DNA from: Rozella allomycis CSF55
Lineage: Eukaryota; Rozellomycota
Length of the DNA stretch: 60,809 nucleotides
Direction of reading: 5' to 3'
Assembly: GCA_000442015.1 (NCBI GenBank)
Contig: KE561370.1
Coordinates: forward strand, 1-60,809
A program made the position numbers and the translations under genes. Positions 1-12,007 of this stretch are shown here, one piece after another; position 1 is the first letter of the stretch, and each line of letters begins with the position of its first letter. The notes beneath the pieces are model-generated. The model searched no databases. It was not told the origin of the DNA and worked only from the letters and a program-made list of their open reading frames with translations.

Positions 1-720
1 AAAAATTTAACAATCTAAAAATAGAATTAGAAAATATCAAAAATGGATCTAATTCTGAAATTTCAGAAACAATGAAAAAAATTGTAAAAAAGATCTTCAT
101 TCTAAAAATAGATTCAAAATTTGGTGAAAGAATTAATGGAGAAATATACCAAAGACAGCATTGGTCATTTTGATTACGCTTTGGCATCAACAGGAACAAA
201 GATTGTTAGATCTTTAACCACTTCAGATTATCATTCCCCAAATAATTTTGTTTCACGTTGGTTCAATTTGGGCATTAAAGGGAAACCACCAATAACTGCA
301 TTGACTCCTGATGTCTCGTTTGGAAATTGTTGGTCGTTTCATAATGACAAGGGTGTTCTCACAATCGCTCTCGGGAAAAGTACCATCCCTACTGATTTCA
401 CCATCGATCACATCTCCCAAAATTTAACCCTAGACATTTCTTCCGCTCCTAAAAACATTTCCGTATATGTAAAATAATCTATTTATTCTTATCGCAGGGG
501 TTCAACAAGGAAAGTGACAAAGTTCTACTTTCATCTTTTATTTTCGATCCTCATTTAAATCCAACTCAATCTTTCCCTGCCTCTGTAACTTCTTTTCTCC
601 ATTAACACTTAGAACATTCTGGATAAACCCGTTAAATTCATTCAACTACAAATACATTCAAATCACGGAAACAAAGATTTCACTTGTTTATATCGATTTA
701 GAGTTCATTCAATTAAATAA
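1..720 (+). CDS. SUN-domain protein (3' part; 5' end outside window)
   Basis: Inner-nuclear-membrane SUN proteins bind KASH partners to link nucleus and cytoskeleton. Four exons can be read: before 83, 112-468, 498-584 and 613-720. Splicing out introns of 28, 29 and 28 nt (84-111, 469-497, 585-612) restores one frame. The first exon is Lys/Asn/Glu-rich and coiled-coil-like. The second holds the diagnostic SUN core: a DYALAST block, GKPPITALTPDVSFGNCWSF and then SAPKNISVY. The third gives GFNKESDKVLLSSFIFDP and the last ends FRVHSIK-stop. The N-terminal nucleoplasmic and transmembrane part lies upstream of the window. The family call rests on the near-complete SUN core and is strong; which SUN paralog it is cannot be told. 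Confidence 0.9.
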
Positions 721-834
721 ATAAAAATTTATCAATTTTCATCATTCAATTAAGTATTCTTTTTTTAAGAAATTAAAATAGATTTATTTATAAATTGCAT
801 TTCCGCTTTTCATATACACTCTGACCTTAATTCT

Positions 835-1062
835 TTGGGAATCAGCCTGGGATGGAGGGAGTTCTGAGGAGAACTGTCACACCTAATCCAGTTCACCATT
901 CAAAGATGGATCTTCCAGATCGCGATTGCCATGTACATGGGCGAATGGCCTATAGACTGATTCCGTCAGAGTGACGGATCAGAGGCGGCACCAGTAAAAC
1001 CTCAGGCGGAGACTGAGGAAAGGTATACCGCGGAATAGAGTAGCTCTTTTCCTGCATTGATT
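835..1062. ncRNA. probable structured non-coding RNA (run of small perfect hairpins)
   Basis: This about 230-nt stretch is visibly richer in G+C than its flanks and has no ORF. It contains a series of short self-complementary elements: AGTTCT-GAGG-AGAACT, CCAT-(6)-ATGG, GATCT-TCC-AGATC, an ATGTACAT palindrome inside GCC...GGGC, TCCGTC-AGAGT-GACGGA, CCTCAG-(7)-CTGAGG and AGAG-TAG-CTCT. Such density is not expected in A+T-rich spacer and suggests a folded RNA. I could not match it to U1-U6, U3, SRP RNA or tRNA, and the resemblance to RNase P/MRP is only partial. Strand is uncertain. It is followed by an ambiguous base at 1072, so a misassembled or foreign fragment is possible. Confidence 0.45.
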
Positions 1063-1073
1063 TCTTGATGANT

Positions 1074-3402
1074 CACAAAATCCACTTTAATAACTGATAT
1101 TCTAGATTTACACAATCAAGATCAAATACAAGCATTAATTGGCCCTGGTTTGTCTAGCTTCAGCGTTATTTCTTCCTTAATATTACAAAACTATAACATT
1201 CCAATATGCTGTGGTGCTTCCACTTCTCCAGAACTCGCAAACAAGATTCAGTATCCAAATTTCTTTCGAACAGTTCCAAATGATAATTTTCAAGCAACAG
1301 CTATAGCCAGCTTTGTGAAAAGTAATGGTTGGAACTCTGTTGCTATTATCGCTTTGAATGACGATTATGGCCAAGGTTTAACAAACAAATTTATGCAAGT
1401 AGCCAGAGATCTTGACATTGAAGTATTGGTAAGGACATCATTCTACGAAAATGATTTGGTTGATGGTCCTAAAAAGGCGGTTGATTTAGTAAAAGAAAGT
1501 GATGCCAGAGTGGTTTTGTTTTTTGGGTTTAGCACAGAAATTGTCTCGGTGATTTTATATGCAAAGCAAGTTGGTGTTTATTCCAGAGGATTTGTATGGA
1601 TTTGCTCAGAGGGCGTAGCAATCGACTATAATCGTCTTTCTAGTGAATCGAAAAAGTTAATTCAGGGAACATTGATTTTTCTGCCAAAAGAAGGGCAAGG
1701 GCCAGAATATGATCGAATGATAACATCTTATCAAGATTCAATATTAAACACAACTTCTCCTTATAGGTTGAATAATACCTTATCCATCCCAATGCCATTT
1801 TCAATGAATTATGCTTCTTGCTTGGATCTTCTTGTTCGCGGTATTGACAGAGTATATATAGCACAGGCTAATGCGTCTTTGGATGCACTTACTAATGGGA
1901 CATATCAGGCGAAACTTAAAGTCCCATCTTCGTTTCAATTTGATAATACAGTCATAACACCAACTGGTCATGTCTCATTAGATTGGAACGGTGAAAGAAT
2001 TGGCGAGTATTCTATTTACAACGCAGGTGAAACTGATATTGTTGATGTTGCCACATGGAGTAATGGAAACGTAATACTAAGCGGGGAATTGATTACTTAT
2101 CCAGGTGGTTCAACAGCTAAACCTTTAGGAAGAATTGATCCATCTGAATTGGCTGGTTACGTTTCTTCAACAGATGGGTTTGGGGTTTTGTCATTGGCTT
2201 TGGGCATAATAGGGATTGTATTAGTCACAGTAGTCATTCTGCTATTTATTAAATACAGGAAGCATAAATTACTGGTAAGTTCAAGTTTCCATGTAAGCAT
2301 ATTCTTATTGTCAGTTCTCTATTTGAACTTTTTGCAACTTATTATTATGCCTGGAATACCAACAAGTTCATTCTGTAAAGCGGACACGACACTTTTGGTA
2401 TTGTCCTTTTCTCTATTTTATGGGAACTTGATTGCAAAAAGTGTTCGATTGTATAAAATATTTTATGTCATAAAGACGAATGGCGGAAACAAATGGACAG
2501 ATAGGAAAGTAATCTTATTTGGTTCTTTGTTTGCTATGATAAACATTATTTTAATCATTATTTGGAATACTATAGACAATCCTAGTCCTATGATCTTAAA
2601 AAGACCGGGTACTAAAGACTATTTTTGGACATGCAGAAGTCAGTCAGCCTCATTCCAGTCAACAATGTTGACAACCATCCTTTTGTATTGTGGTATTATT
2701 CTTCTTGGAAACTTGATGATGGCTGTAAAAACTCGTGGAATTCCTTCAAAGTTTCAAGAAACAAAAACTATTGGATTATCAGTTTATAATTTAGCAATTG
2801 TTCTCATATTTGCCATCCCAACTTTAGTTAGTCAAAGTCTTGATTATCAATCAGCATTTGCTATAAAGGTTATAGTCATCGCCTACTGTTCCTTTTTTAA
2901 TCTTTTCACCATGTTCCTTCATAAATTGTTCTTAATATACTCGAACACTTATAGCAGTGGTACAAGCACAAAAGGTGCACAGAGTGAAAATGTAGAGTCC
3001 AAAATGGCACAAGAAGAAATTGGCAGGATGTACAAATCTTTTAGCAAAGTTTCCCTGAAAATCACATCAGGTTTTTCGATGTTTAATGAGTATCGTTTGT
3101 TTGCACTGATCTTGAATCAAGATAGTAAAAGCATTTATCTGATGCCTTTCATGCGAGCAACAGTTGAAGATCAATTGCAGTCATCTGGCCATTGTACGGC
3201 ATGGGTTCTTCCAACGTTGAAGGTATTCACTTGTGCCAAGAACGAAGCGAGTCTTTCAGTAAATGTGGTAGTCGAGAGTACAAAATATCATATAAAGTTC
3301 AATGAAAAGGATCAATATCAGAATTGGGTTAATATATTTGAGCTTTGGCAGACCAAAGTGTCTACGGCTGATTCCTTTTCTACGAAATTATTGAATAAAT
3401 AA
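1074..3402 (+). CDS. class C (GABA-B/metabotropic-like) G-protein-coupled receptor with PH-like tail
   Basis: The reading frame runs back through 1150 to about 1074 (IGPGLSSFSVISSLILQNYN, a typical ligand-binding-domain segment), so TTG at 1150 is not the start and at least one 5' exon is missing. N at 1072 lies where a 3' splice AG would be needed. The first about 300 residues form the extracellular periplasmic-binding-like ANF fold, including a PNFFRTVPND block. From about residue 340 of the readable part come seven hydrophobic helices of the 7tm_3 type with a C-terminal intracellular portion. The last about 110 residues (ending HIKFNEKDQYQNWVNIFELW) look like a PH domain, an unusual addition for this receptor class. 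Expected role: plasma-membrane chemosensing through heterotrimeric G proteins. The ligand is unknown. Confidence 0.85.
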
Positions 3403-3578
3403 AAAGATTGCTTGTTTCAAATTTAACTTTTTTCTATTTTTATTTGTTATTTGAGAATGGTTTATTTTCTTGTTTTCTTCAGAGGGNTTTACAAACACGG
3501 CAAATTGTAATTAATCAATAAAAAAGTTGATATATTTTAAAAAAAATCTATTAATGAATTTTTTCATTAATTCTTAAC
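3403..3578. other. short spacer with an ambiguous base
   Basis: A+T-rich DNA between the receptor and the next ORF. It holds the 3' untranslated sequence of the receptor (AATAAA-like A-rich run just after the stop) and an N at 3487. No gene is visible. Confidence 0.5.
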
Positions 3579-4056
3579 ATGGATAGTGAGTTCCTTTTAA
3601 AAATTAATTCATCTTCTTTAGAAGACTTGACTGTGAAGAATGTTANCTTAGAAGAGACCAGTTCAACATCAAGTTCTATATTGACAAATTGTAGCTAATA
3701 GGTATAAACGGGGTTTATATTATCCCATTTTGAATTAGACCAATCAAGAATTTGTTTCAAATGTCAAGTTGGAATAAGGCAATTTTGGCCTTTAATTCAT
3801 GAATTACTTAGAAGATATATCCCTGGATTATCGATTGACGATGCTGGAGAAATCTTCTTCCTTTATTCAAATTTTCAACACCTCTTTGCTCATTTGAANA
3901 GAAAAGCATGCAAAACTTTAATTGGAGTTAAAAGATAATTAATAAAATAGAGCAAATAATCCATATGCCCATATGAAATATATCTTAAGCTGCGCTCATT
4001 TAATGAGCGAAGCTCTGAAAATCTTGTTCCAATTTTCCAGACCCAGTGAGTCATAG
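3579..4056 (+). CDS. unrecognised small gene, spliced, interrupted by ambiguous bases
   Basis: An ATG at 3579 begins MDSEFLLKINSSSLEDLTVK and runs to about 3697. A second readable segment (about 3736-3938) gives CFKCQVGIRQFWPLIHELLR and continues with aromatic and leucine-rich helices. A third (about 3948-4056) gives NPYAHMKYILSCAHLMSEA before a stop. The first two can be joined in frame by a 48-nt GT-AG intron, longer than the local norm. The third join is unresolved. Ns at 3646, 3898 and 4077 fall inside or next to it, so the frame may be disturbed by assembly. The protein looks helical and soluble. I do not recognise a family and assign no function. Confidence 0.4.
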
Positions 4057-4197
4057 ACTTATTTTTGACTTGAGAANAATCATTCCTTTGCTTTTTATTC
4101 GATAGACTTCCTTACATGCCAATAAAATTCCTGGTGTTAAGATATATTCTCATAGAAAACAATAAATGCCTTTTAATTAAAATGTTTATTCAAAAAG

Positions 4198-5750
4198 CTA
4201 GTCTTCTCTGACTGGTATTTTCTCAATTGCCTTTTTCAAACTTGCAGCTTCTTGTATTAATTTTTGTCTCAATTCCTGACATTGCTGCTTGAAAACCCTC
4301 AAATTTTCTTGAACTAAAACTTCACAATATTTTTGAACGCTAATATCTGGCTCTGGAACAGGCGGAGACACGACCGCATTCTTCTGAATGTTCCTTGCCG
4401 ATGCGCTCATTGGGATTTGTACAAATGGATTGATTGAAGCCCTTGGAGTGGTAAAGTCATTAGCGGATTTAATGACATTCTCTTCTATATTTACAGGTAT
4501 CGTGGCAGTTGGGACCGCTTCTTCCAAAGGAACACTTTCTATAATCAATTCCGGCTCATTTTCATTAGTTTTATCAGAAACTTTAATTTCCGTTTCATCA
4601 GTTTCAATTTTAGCAGCTTTAGCCCTTAGACCTCTTTTAGGCCTTTCATTTTCAACACTCGGAACTGCAGCCGGAATATTCCTTTCTCTTAGCACCTAAT
4701 TTCAGTACATGGAGACTTTTACTCTTCATCGCTTTGGGGGCAATTCATCTACAACTTCATTTTTCTTTTTTCTTGTTTTCCGAGAACTTTCACTCGTTGA
4801 ACTAGCTGGAATCTCGATAGAAACAGCAGAAACGGCATCGTCATTAGTTTTTTCGGGAGTTATTTCAGCATCTGTTTCCTTTTCCTTTTCCTTTTCCTTT
4901 TCAATTTCAATTATTTCTTTATGCGTTTCGGACTTTACTGCCTTTGCCTTCGAAGTTTTCACGTTTCTTCCAGTTCTTTTGGCAACTGGTTTTTTCTTCT
5001 TTGAAACTGTAGGTTTAGACTGCATTGATTCATCCTCAATTGGCAATGACTGTATTGGTTCCAAAATCGTCAAGGTTTCTGCTACTGTGTTGGCAATCGA
5101 TGCCACACCTTCATCTGTATCTTCTTGAATATTGTTAGAATGCACAATGTGAGGACAATCATGCCTTCTCTGACGATGTTCTTCCCTATTTTACAAGTTT
5201 CAATATATTTTACCAAGGATCATCGTTTTTTTCCCAGTGGTCTAATTCCAAACCGCATGCGTAACAGGCCACGCAGTCTTTCACTGTGTCGCTTGGTGCA
5301 TAATAAAACCCTGCTTCAGCCATCTGTATTATTAATGCCAAAATCGTTTACCAATTTTGTTTTGGCTTTAGTGCCATGATATTTACTCCATCTTGGTAGA
5401 AAAGTTTTTAATCTCATCTAAATTTAAAAGCTGAAATAAATCTACGTTTTCATCATGAAGGTTGATGATTGGACAGTTTGGGCTCTCTTGCTTGTGGCGG
5501 CTCCCAATGTCGTCACTTTCATCCCAAGACGAAAGCACAACATCACAATAAATACATTTAACTGAGTCCTGACTTTTTCTGTTCCCGACATAATAAAAAT
5601 ATTGCTTTGCCAACTAAAATGTAAACATTCTGAGAGTATTACAAGTTCTGGGTTAGCTTTAAATCCTTCGTTGTGAGGCCAACTAAAAGGCAAGGAATAG
5701 AACGATTTTTCACGTTCTGAGCGAAGAAACAAAACTGCCCTTGCTGGCAT
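4198..5750 (-). CDS. BIR-domain protein (Bir1/survivin-like) with two BIR repeats and charged tail
   Basis: Read on the minus strand from ATG 5750. BIR1: EREKSFYSLPFSWP, then after a 29-nt intron LAKQYFYYVGNRKSQDSVKC, IYCDVVLSSWDESDD and the zinc-ligand pattern C-x2-C...H...C. BIR2 appears only after removing 28-nt introns: MRLKTFLPRWSKYHG, MAEAGFYYAPSDTVKDC, VACYACGLELDHWEKNDDPW, EEHRQRRHDCPHIV. A long Lys/Glu/Ser-rich tail follows, including a (KE)n run encoded by a TTTTCC repeat near 4881. The last part (4198-4695) ends in a predicted helix. The join between 4726 and 4695 is unresolved (an in-frame TGA near 4724), so the final 165-codon ORF could be a separate gene. Two BIRs plus a long tail match fungal Bir1, a chromosomal passenger subunit, better than apoptosis inhibitors. 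Confidence 0.8.
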
Positions 5751-5759
5751 TTACGAAAA

Positions 5760-8700
5760 TTACGAAAATAAACCTATTTACGAAAGCTAAAAATTAGACA
5801 TTGAAGTTAAAATTTAAACTTTGACAGAGAAAATATATAATAAGTTAAAATTAACAGTAAAATAAGATAATAAGTTAAAAATGTTATTTATTGATAATGA
5901 TATGGAATAAGGACTATTCAAAGACTTACCATATCAAACTGTTACGCGTTTTCAAAAGAAAGATTCCATATACCCCATGGCAAGGATATTCGAGCCAATA
6001 TTATATAGATTACTTCTTGAGGCATTACTTCTAGATCATGCACTCTGATGGCGACATTAAAGTAAGTTTATAAAACCTAATAAAGAAAACAACTCTTTAG
6101 AGCAGTAAAACTTTTTAAAGTATTTCAATGGTCGTATTTATACAACTTCTTTCCTGAAATTTCCTTCTCACTTCTATTTTTAGGCTTTGCAGCTGTGTTA
6201 TACCCATAACATCAATATTTTTGCTAGCTATGGTGAGTAAGTCGCTAAATAATAAGCCAAGTGTGAGCATTCGGATTGCTGCTCTTCAATATCCGACAGA
6301 CCTTATAATTTACATTTCGATTGTCAATACATTCTTGAAGCACAGCGGATCTGCTATGAAAATCCGCCGTATTTAATCACCACTACGTCGGAATGCGTCT
6401 GGCACGGTTAACCCCTCACTTAACAGCTGTGGCGATGACTACATGGTCCATTTCCAATGTTGTGAGCCCACGACAGTAAAAACAATTCGCAACGTATTAT
6501 CAGTCATCCAAGGGGAAATTATATTTCCGCATCGAGGTACATCCTAAGACTACTAGATTTTATATTTGTTGATGGCTCCGTACAAATTTCGCGTAATACG
6601 GAACACCCAACGACAGTTGATGGCTTAAAAATTAGGGGCAACAGCTGGAGAGACACAGTGCCATGTGTTCGGGGGTTCTGGTAATGTACTCGGGATAGCT
6701 TCCATCCATGTGTTGTCATCTGGGCGCCCCGGACTATCTCTAACATTGGCGGGAACGTCAGGAATTTTCGTAATTCCATTGAGAGCAAGCCGTGATCTCC
6801 TGTAGCCGTCCGGCCGAATCTTGTTTCTGACATTTTGTCAGTGTCATTGTTAGAAGATTCATAGTTCCAACGTTCAGACACAACTGGACGGAAGCGATGT
6901 TGAGACTTCGAAAGATTATCTTCGTCCGAACTTTCTGCACGTGTTCCAGATACTGATTGCTTCATAAACCGATTCCCTCTCATGTTAACGTCTATTATCT
7001 TGTTCCACATATTTTTGGATCCAGTTCTCTTTCACAATCCGTGTTGCGTCTAGCAGAGGGTCATTCAGTGTGGCAGTTTTAGTGACTTGCGTTGAATTTC
7101 CGTGGATTGTTGCATCGGATGTTTAAAACGGTGACGCCATGTGAAATAGTAATTTCATTGGTTGATGGGTTGAAAAGTCGACATACTTTACATTTTAAGT
7201 CATAGCCAGCAACGTAGAAGTTGGCGGGCACGCGGTCCTAGTTTCTTGCGAGCATCCATGCGGGTCTGTTCATCTAACCAATTTCGTGTCAATGCCATGG
7301 GTACAGGTGGGACCAACAATATGGAATTCAAAAATGTGTGTAACAAGCGACTCGTATGGACCTTAAACGCTAATAAAGTAGATAAAACAAAAATGGATTA
7401 TTTGATTTTAATTCATTTGTAAATAGACACACATGTGCCATTTTAATAAGCAATCCAAATTTCAAAATGCCACTTCCAAAACATCCGCCACCTATATCGC
7501 AACAACTATGGGGGCTGTTATATTGGATGTGTTGAGTTGGAAGATTAAATGTGGGAGAGACGGGAGCAAAACTGGGTTACAGACACACATGCACACACCA
7601 CTCGACACAACCCCCTGCAAATCCCTTCACATCCCATAAAGTAAGTTTTGTATTCGAGGTCAAAAAGGTATTAACTCAACATGCCAATAATCGTTTATAA
7701 AGTCCGAGTCGTAAACTCCCCGTCCGATAAATTTCGGGCAAGCTGAAGAGTCTCTATTCTTACCTTTAATTGGTACGTGACGGTTTAAATCCTTTTCCAT
7801 CATCAAAACCATTAACACAAACAAATGAGGATGGTACAGAAATTTTGAAACCATAGAATTTGAGTCACCCAAATATGACGTTAATGTCGAAAACATGGTT
7901 TTATAAATGCTGACGAATATTGCAACCTGAGATAAGCTATCGCAGGGGACGCCCCGTGATCATGTCATGTTTATTTATATGCGGGTGGGTGAACACTGTT
8001 TTGTCTTTTCTTGACATTTTGAACACATTTCTCGTAAACCTTGCGAATCGTTTATTAGTAAAATATACTCAATGAATCATGATAAAGTTCGGCTATGCCC
8101 GACGAAAATTAATTCTTAAATACAAAGATTAACAATCCACACGCAATGAAATTGAGCGCTTTGGCTTAGCCATGACTAGATCCCACTCACGGTGTTACCG
8201 AATGAGGAGATGACGGATTTGAGAGCAGAGCCATCAACATCATCTACAGCGGCAAAAACGCAGAAGGACGTTACATGATTGGGACCACTCTCTCACACCA
8301 GATAAGCAAGACTAAATGAGAATGGCACTTGCAACGTGCGGGTATGTCGTTCAGACTGGTTGACGATGGCTACTGTCGGCGATTCACCTCTAGCATGCGA
8401 CCAGGAGTTCGATATTTAATGGCATTTAGTTTTCGATCTGTCGCGTATTATGTATAATTCGGATGCACGACGAAAATACGTTCCATTGTTCCACCAAATA
8501 ATCACTATTGTGTGATGCGGCTTTGAGATGAATCGATCGCCAAAACACAGGCTTCGTATGCGTGCAATCAACACAAAGTTGACTATACTGTAATTGTTTA
8601 CATACCGCCACCCTTCTGATATGATAGCATTGACAAAGGCTCCAAATAGACAATGACGAAAGGTATTTGTTGTACACGGATTTTTTAACCCTAGTATTTT

Positions 8701-10385
8701 GGTTTGATTGTTTCTTTGTTCCTGAGCCATAGTTCATGAAACCCGTGTTCATTGACAATGGCTGAAGCTGTCTATAAAAAACAACAATTTAAACACTTTA
8801 CAAAAAACCTAATAAATGTCAAAGAATGACATTGTTGTTGTTTATAAATATATTAATGTTCAATCGCCAATCGGTTGAACGATTTCTCAATGTTACCCAT
8901 ATAGACGCCAATGATGGCAATAACATTCAGTTTGAATATTGAGATGTTCTCATCATGTGAAATCAATCTTTTTGCTTTATCTCGCAGTATTTGAACTACC
9001 GGCGTAGCTTCATTTCAAGTGTCAATATTCTCTTAATCTTTTGCATTCCCATATTAAATAACTATTGCGTGTGTATTCAAATCTTAGGTATCAAGTGTGT
9101 TTGTAGATGCTCGTACTGAATTGAAACTGTAACTTGAATGACGTACTTACAAACCCAAATCAATGACTGCAAAGTTTACGACGTTTCTGGGTCTACAATA
9201 TCGCGTCCACAATTGGCATCGTCCTCCACGCAATCCGCCAAATTGTTGACACATGCTACTGACAAATGCATTGGTATAACAAACCCACATTTTATAGTTT
9301 CTAAACTGGTTCGGATGACCACAACCAGCTGTGTCTGCTGATCTATGTTTTCTCCCTGTTTATCCCATTTTGATTTCTGCGTACCTCTATTAATCTTATC
9401 TCTATATATATTTGCACACGTTTCACTTGGTCTTTAAAACGATTGGTTTTGAGATTTGATTACATTTACGGCAATGACGTGTATATAGTTATTCAATTTA
9501 TAAATGTCCATGTTTCTGCATCTATCCTCAGAAATGGATGACAATCAGCCATTGTTTTAAAACTGGTTCTATAATGCGAACGGTAATCTTAACCACATGT
9601 GATCGCGCCTCAATAAAATGGCACGCACCTTCACAGAATTGACCTTTGAAACCACTACCAACAGAAGCATCAGTAATGAATCTATATAGACGACGGGCGT
9701 CGTGTCCCCGTGTCCCCTGTATACTACGAAACTATCAGTAGCTGTTATATAGACTGAAATGTCCGTAACACCCATTGTCTTACATTAAGCATATCTCGAT
9801 CCTCCAACACTTTTTCAATCACTGGCGACAATGATCCTGCTATTCTATTTTTTTCAAAAGCGTCCGTCAAATTCCTATTAATCATTAACATCAATCTAAT
9901 TCTTCCACCTACAATGTTATAGCTACTTTTCTACAAATCGTTGTAGTCCTCCCTCAATATTGCCTAGTATTCCAATGTTCACGCGTCAATATTTCCTCGT
10001 TAGCCCACTCAACATAATCTCATGGCGTCATGTACGTTATGCTCCCTTGTTATCACACACTATATCATCGTACCTTCCGTATATTTGATAAACTGCCAAT
10101 AGTCCTTGGAGGAGGACGAAAAAAGGACAGCCCGTTTATGATTAATAGAATTTGTTGGTGTCACTAAAATATTGCGTTCCGCTCAACAACAAAATGCGGG
10201 AGAACCAGGAATTCATCACCGGCTTTGTTTTCAATCAAGCAAATAAACATCTCAAGATGAGCCATCTGTTCGACACTAATGAAGAAAAATTGACATTATA
10301 TTAATTATAGTTTTTTATGAATATGAAGGCCTAACAGTATTTTTTCTTGACTTTCAGAACAATCAAAAGTCTAAAACGTAAAAAT
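5760..10385. other. 4.6-kb gene-free island of different texture
   Basis: No ORF here gives a recognisable protein. The longest, 6519-7010 on the minus strand (163 codons), is unconvincing, and 8416-8758 gives two overlapping low-quality frames. By eye the DNA is less A+T-rich, with mixed-sequence words unlike the poly-A/T-rich spacers elsewhere, and no 26-31-nt introns could be used to restore a gene. It ends at a tRNA-Leu gene. It may be a decayed mobile element, an unrecognised long non-coding region or a foreign insertion. No terminal repeats were found by eye. Confidence 0.4.
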
Positions 10386-10467
10386 AGTGAGAGTGGGATT
10401 TGAACCCACGCCTCCGAAGAGATGAGAACTTGAGTCACACGCCTTAGACCGCTCGGCCATCTCACCA
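10386..10467 (-). tRNA. tRNA-Leu (CAA)
   Basis: An 82-nt class II tRNA on the minus strand. The acceptor stem is 7 bp (GGTGAGA with TCTCACT, G-U at 1-72) with discriminator A73. The D arm carries GGCCGAGCGGTCTAAGGC, and the anticodon loop is CTCAAGT, giving CAA, which reads UUG. The variable arm is CTCTTCGGAG and the T arm GTGGG-TTCAAAT-CCCAC. The anticodon stem has one T-T mismatch. The internal A and B boxes are both intact. No intron, unlike many eukaryotic tRNA-Leu(CAA) genes. Confidence 0.92.
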
Positions 10468-10859
10468 TTGAAAATGATATTTTCATGAGTTATTTATACA
10501 TTCGCTACTTCTTCTCACTGATCCAGTTCCTTTTAAGGTCGTCTGATAACTTATGGACTATGGTGCCATCATCATGGCGGATGGTTCAAATATGATGCAA
10601 AGGTCCTCCTTATATGATGAATTGTCTTCACTCGAGCAACAATTATTGATAAATCTGTCAGTTTTTAACATAAATCAAAGTAATTTCACTGACGTATAAT
10701 ACTAATATTCTATAAATACATATTGTTTAAAGTAAATCATTTTTATTAAATTTTGCGGAAGGTATTTGACATGTGTGTTTATACAAAATAAATTGTGCCA
10801 TATTTTAATTTAGAATATTTGGCATGTTCAATAACGCCAGTTTTTTTGTTCTTTAGTGA

Positions 10860-10905
10860 GTTACAGGTTCAGTTACAAGTCAGTTACACGCCGGTTACGA
10901 GTTAC
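10860..10905 (+). repeat. GTTAC repeat cluster
   Basis: Five copies of GTTAC start at 10860, 10872, 10883, 10894 and 10901. Three of the spacings are 11-12 bp, about one helical turn, within partly diverged units (AGTTACAAGTC and similar). It lies immediately before the tRNA fragment. It may be a decayed minisatellite or a protein-binding array. Confidence 0.6.
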
Positions 10906-10930
10906 AAGACCAGGGTCTGAAAAGTGAGCC

Positions 10931-10975
10931 ATTCGCCTTAGACCGCTGTCCATCTCATCGTTGAAAAATGTGAAA
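10931..10975 (-). pseudogene. tRNA-Leu 5'-half fragment
   Basis: The plus strand reads CGCCTTAGACCGCT, then GTCCATCTCATCGTTGAAAA. This matches the 5' half of the tRNA-Leu(CAA) gene plus its immediate upstream flank (CGCCTTAGACCGCTCGGCCA, then TCTCACCATTGAAAA) with a few changes. The flank was therefore copied with the gene, so this is a duplicated, truncated tRNA locus about 480 bp away in the same orientation, not a chance resemblance. Confidence 0.7.
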
Positions 10976-11032
10976 CATAAACAATCATAATGTGGTTTAG
11001 AATATATAACGTTATTTTTGTAAAATTTCGAA

Positions 11033-11925
<893 letters not shown>

Positions 11926-12007
11926 ATCAAATTTATTAAACTATCCGAGAACTACATTTATTGACAAAAACGGTTAAAATATATTAAGATGCTTTTTTCA
12001 CCCAAGA

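Larger units (their letters stand above)
10468..11032. other. spacer between tRNA-Leu and CFAP300
   Basis: A+T-rich sequence without a gene. It contains the GTTAC repeat cluster and the tRNA-Leu fragment listed separately. Confidence 0.6.

Noticed and set aside
835-1062. Calling the hairpin run RNase P/MRP RNA, U3 or SRP RNA
   Set aside because: Only isolated words match; the order of conserved regions and flanking helices does not.
4870-4905. TTTTCC tandem repeat as a regulatory microsatellite
   Set aside because: It encodes the in-frame (KE)n stretch of the BIR-gene tail.
4388-5128. Plus-strand Ser/Phe-rich open frames opposite the BIR gene tail
   Set aside because: They are antisense shadows of the Lys/Glu/Ser-rich minus-strand coding sequence; low-complexity composition is explained by it.
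6519-7010. 163-codon minus-strand ORF as a possible transposase
   Set aside because: No DDE/DDD or zinc motifs and no terminal repeats; overlapping frames read equally well. Kept only as part of the unexplained island.
8416-8758. Two overlapping minus-strand ORFs
   Set aside because: Both have poor composition and no family resemblance, and neither could be extended by short introns.
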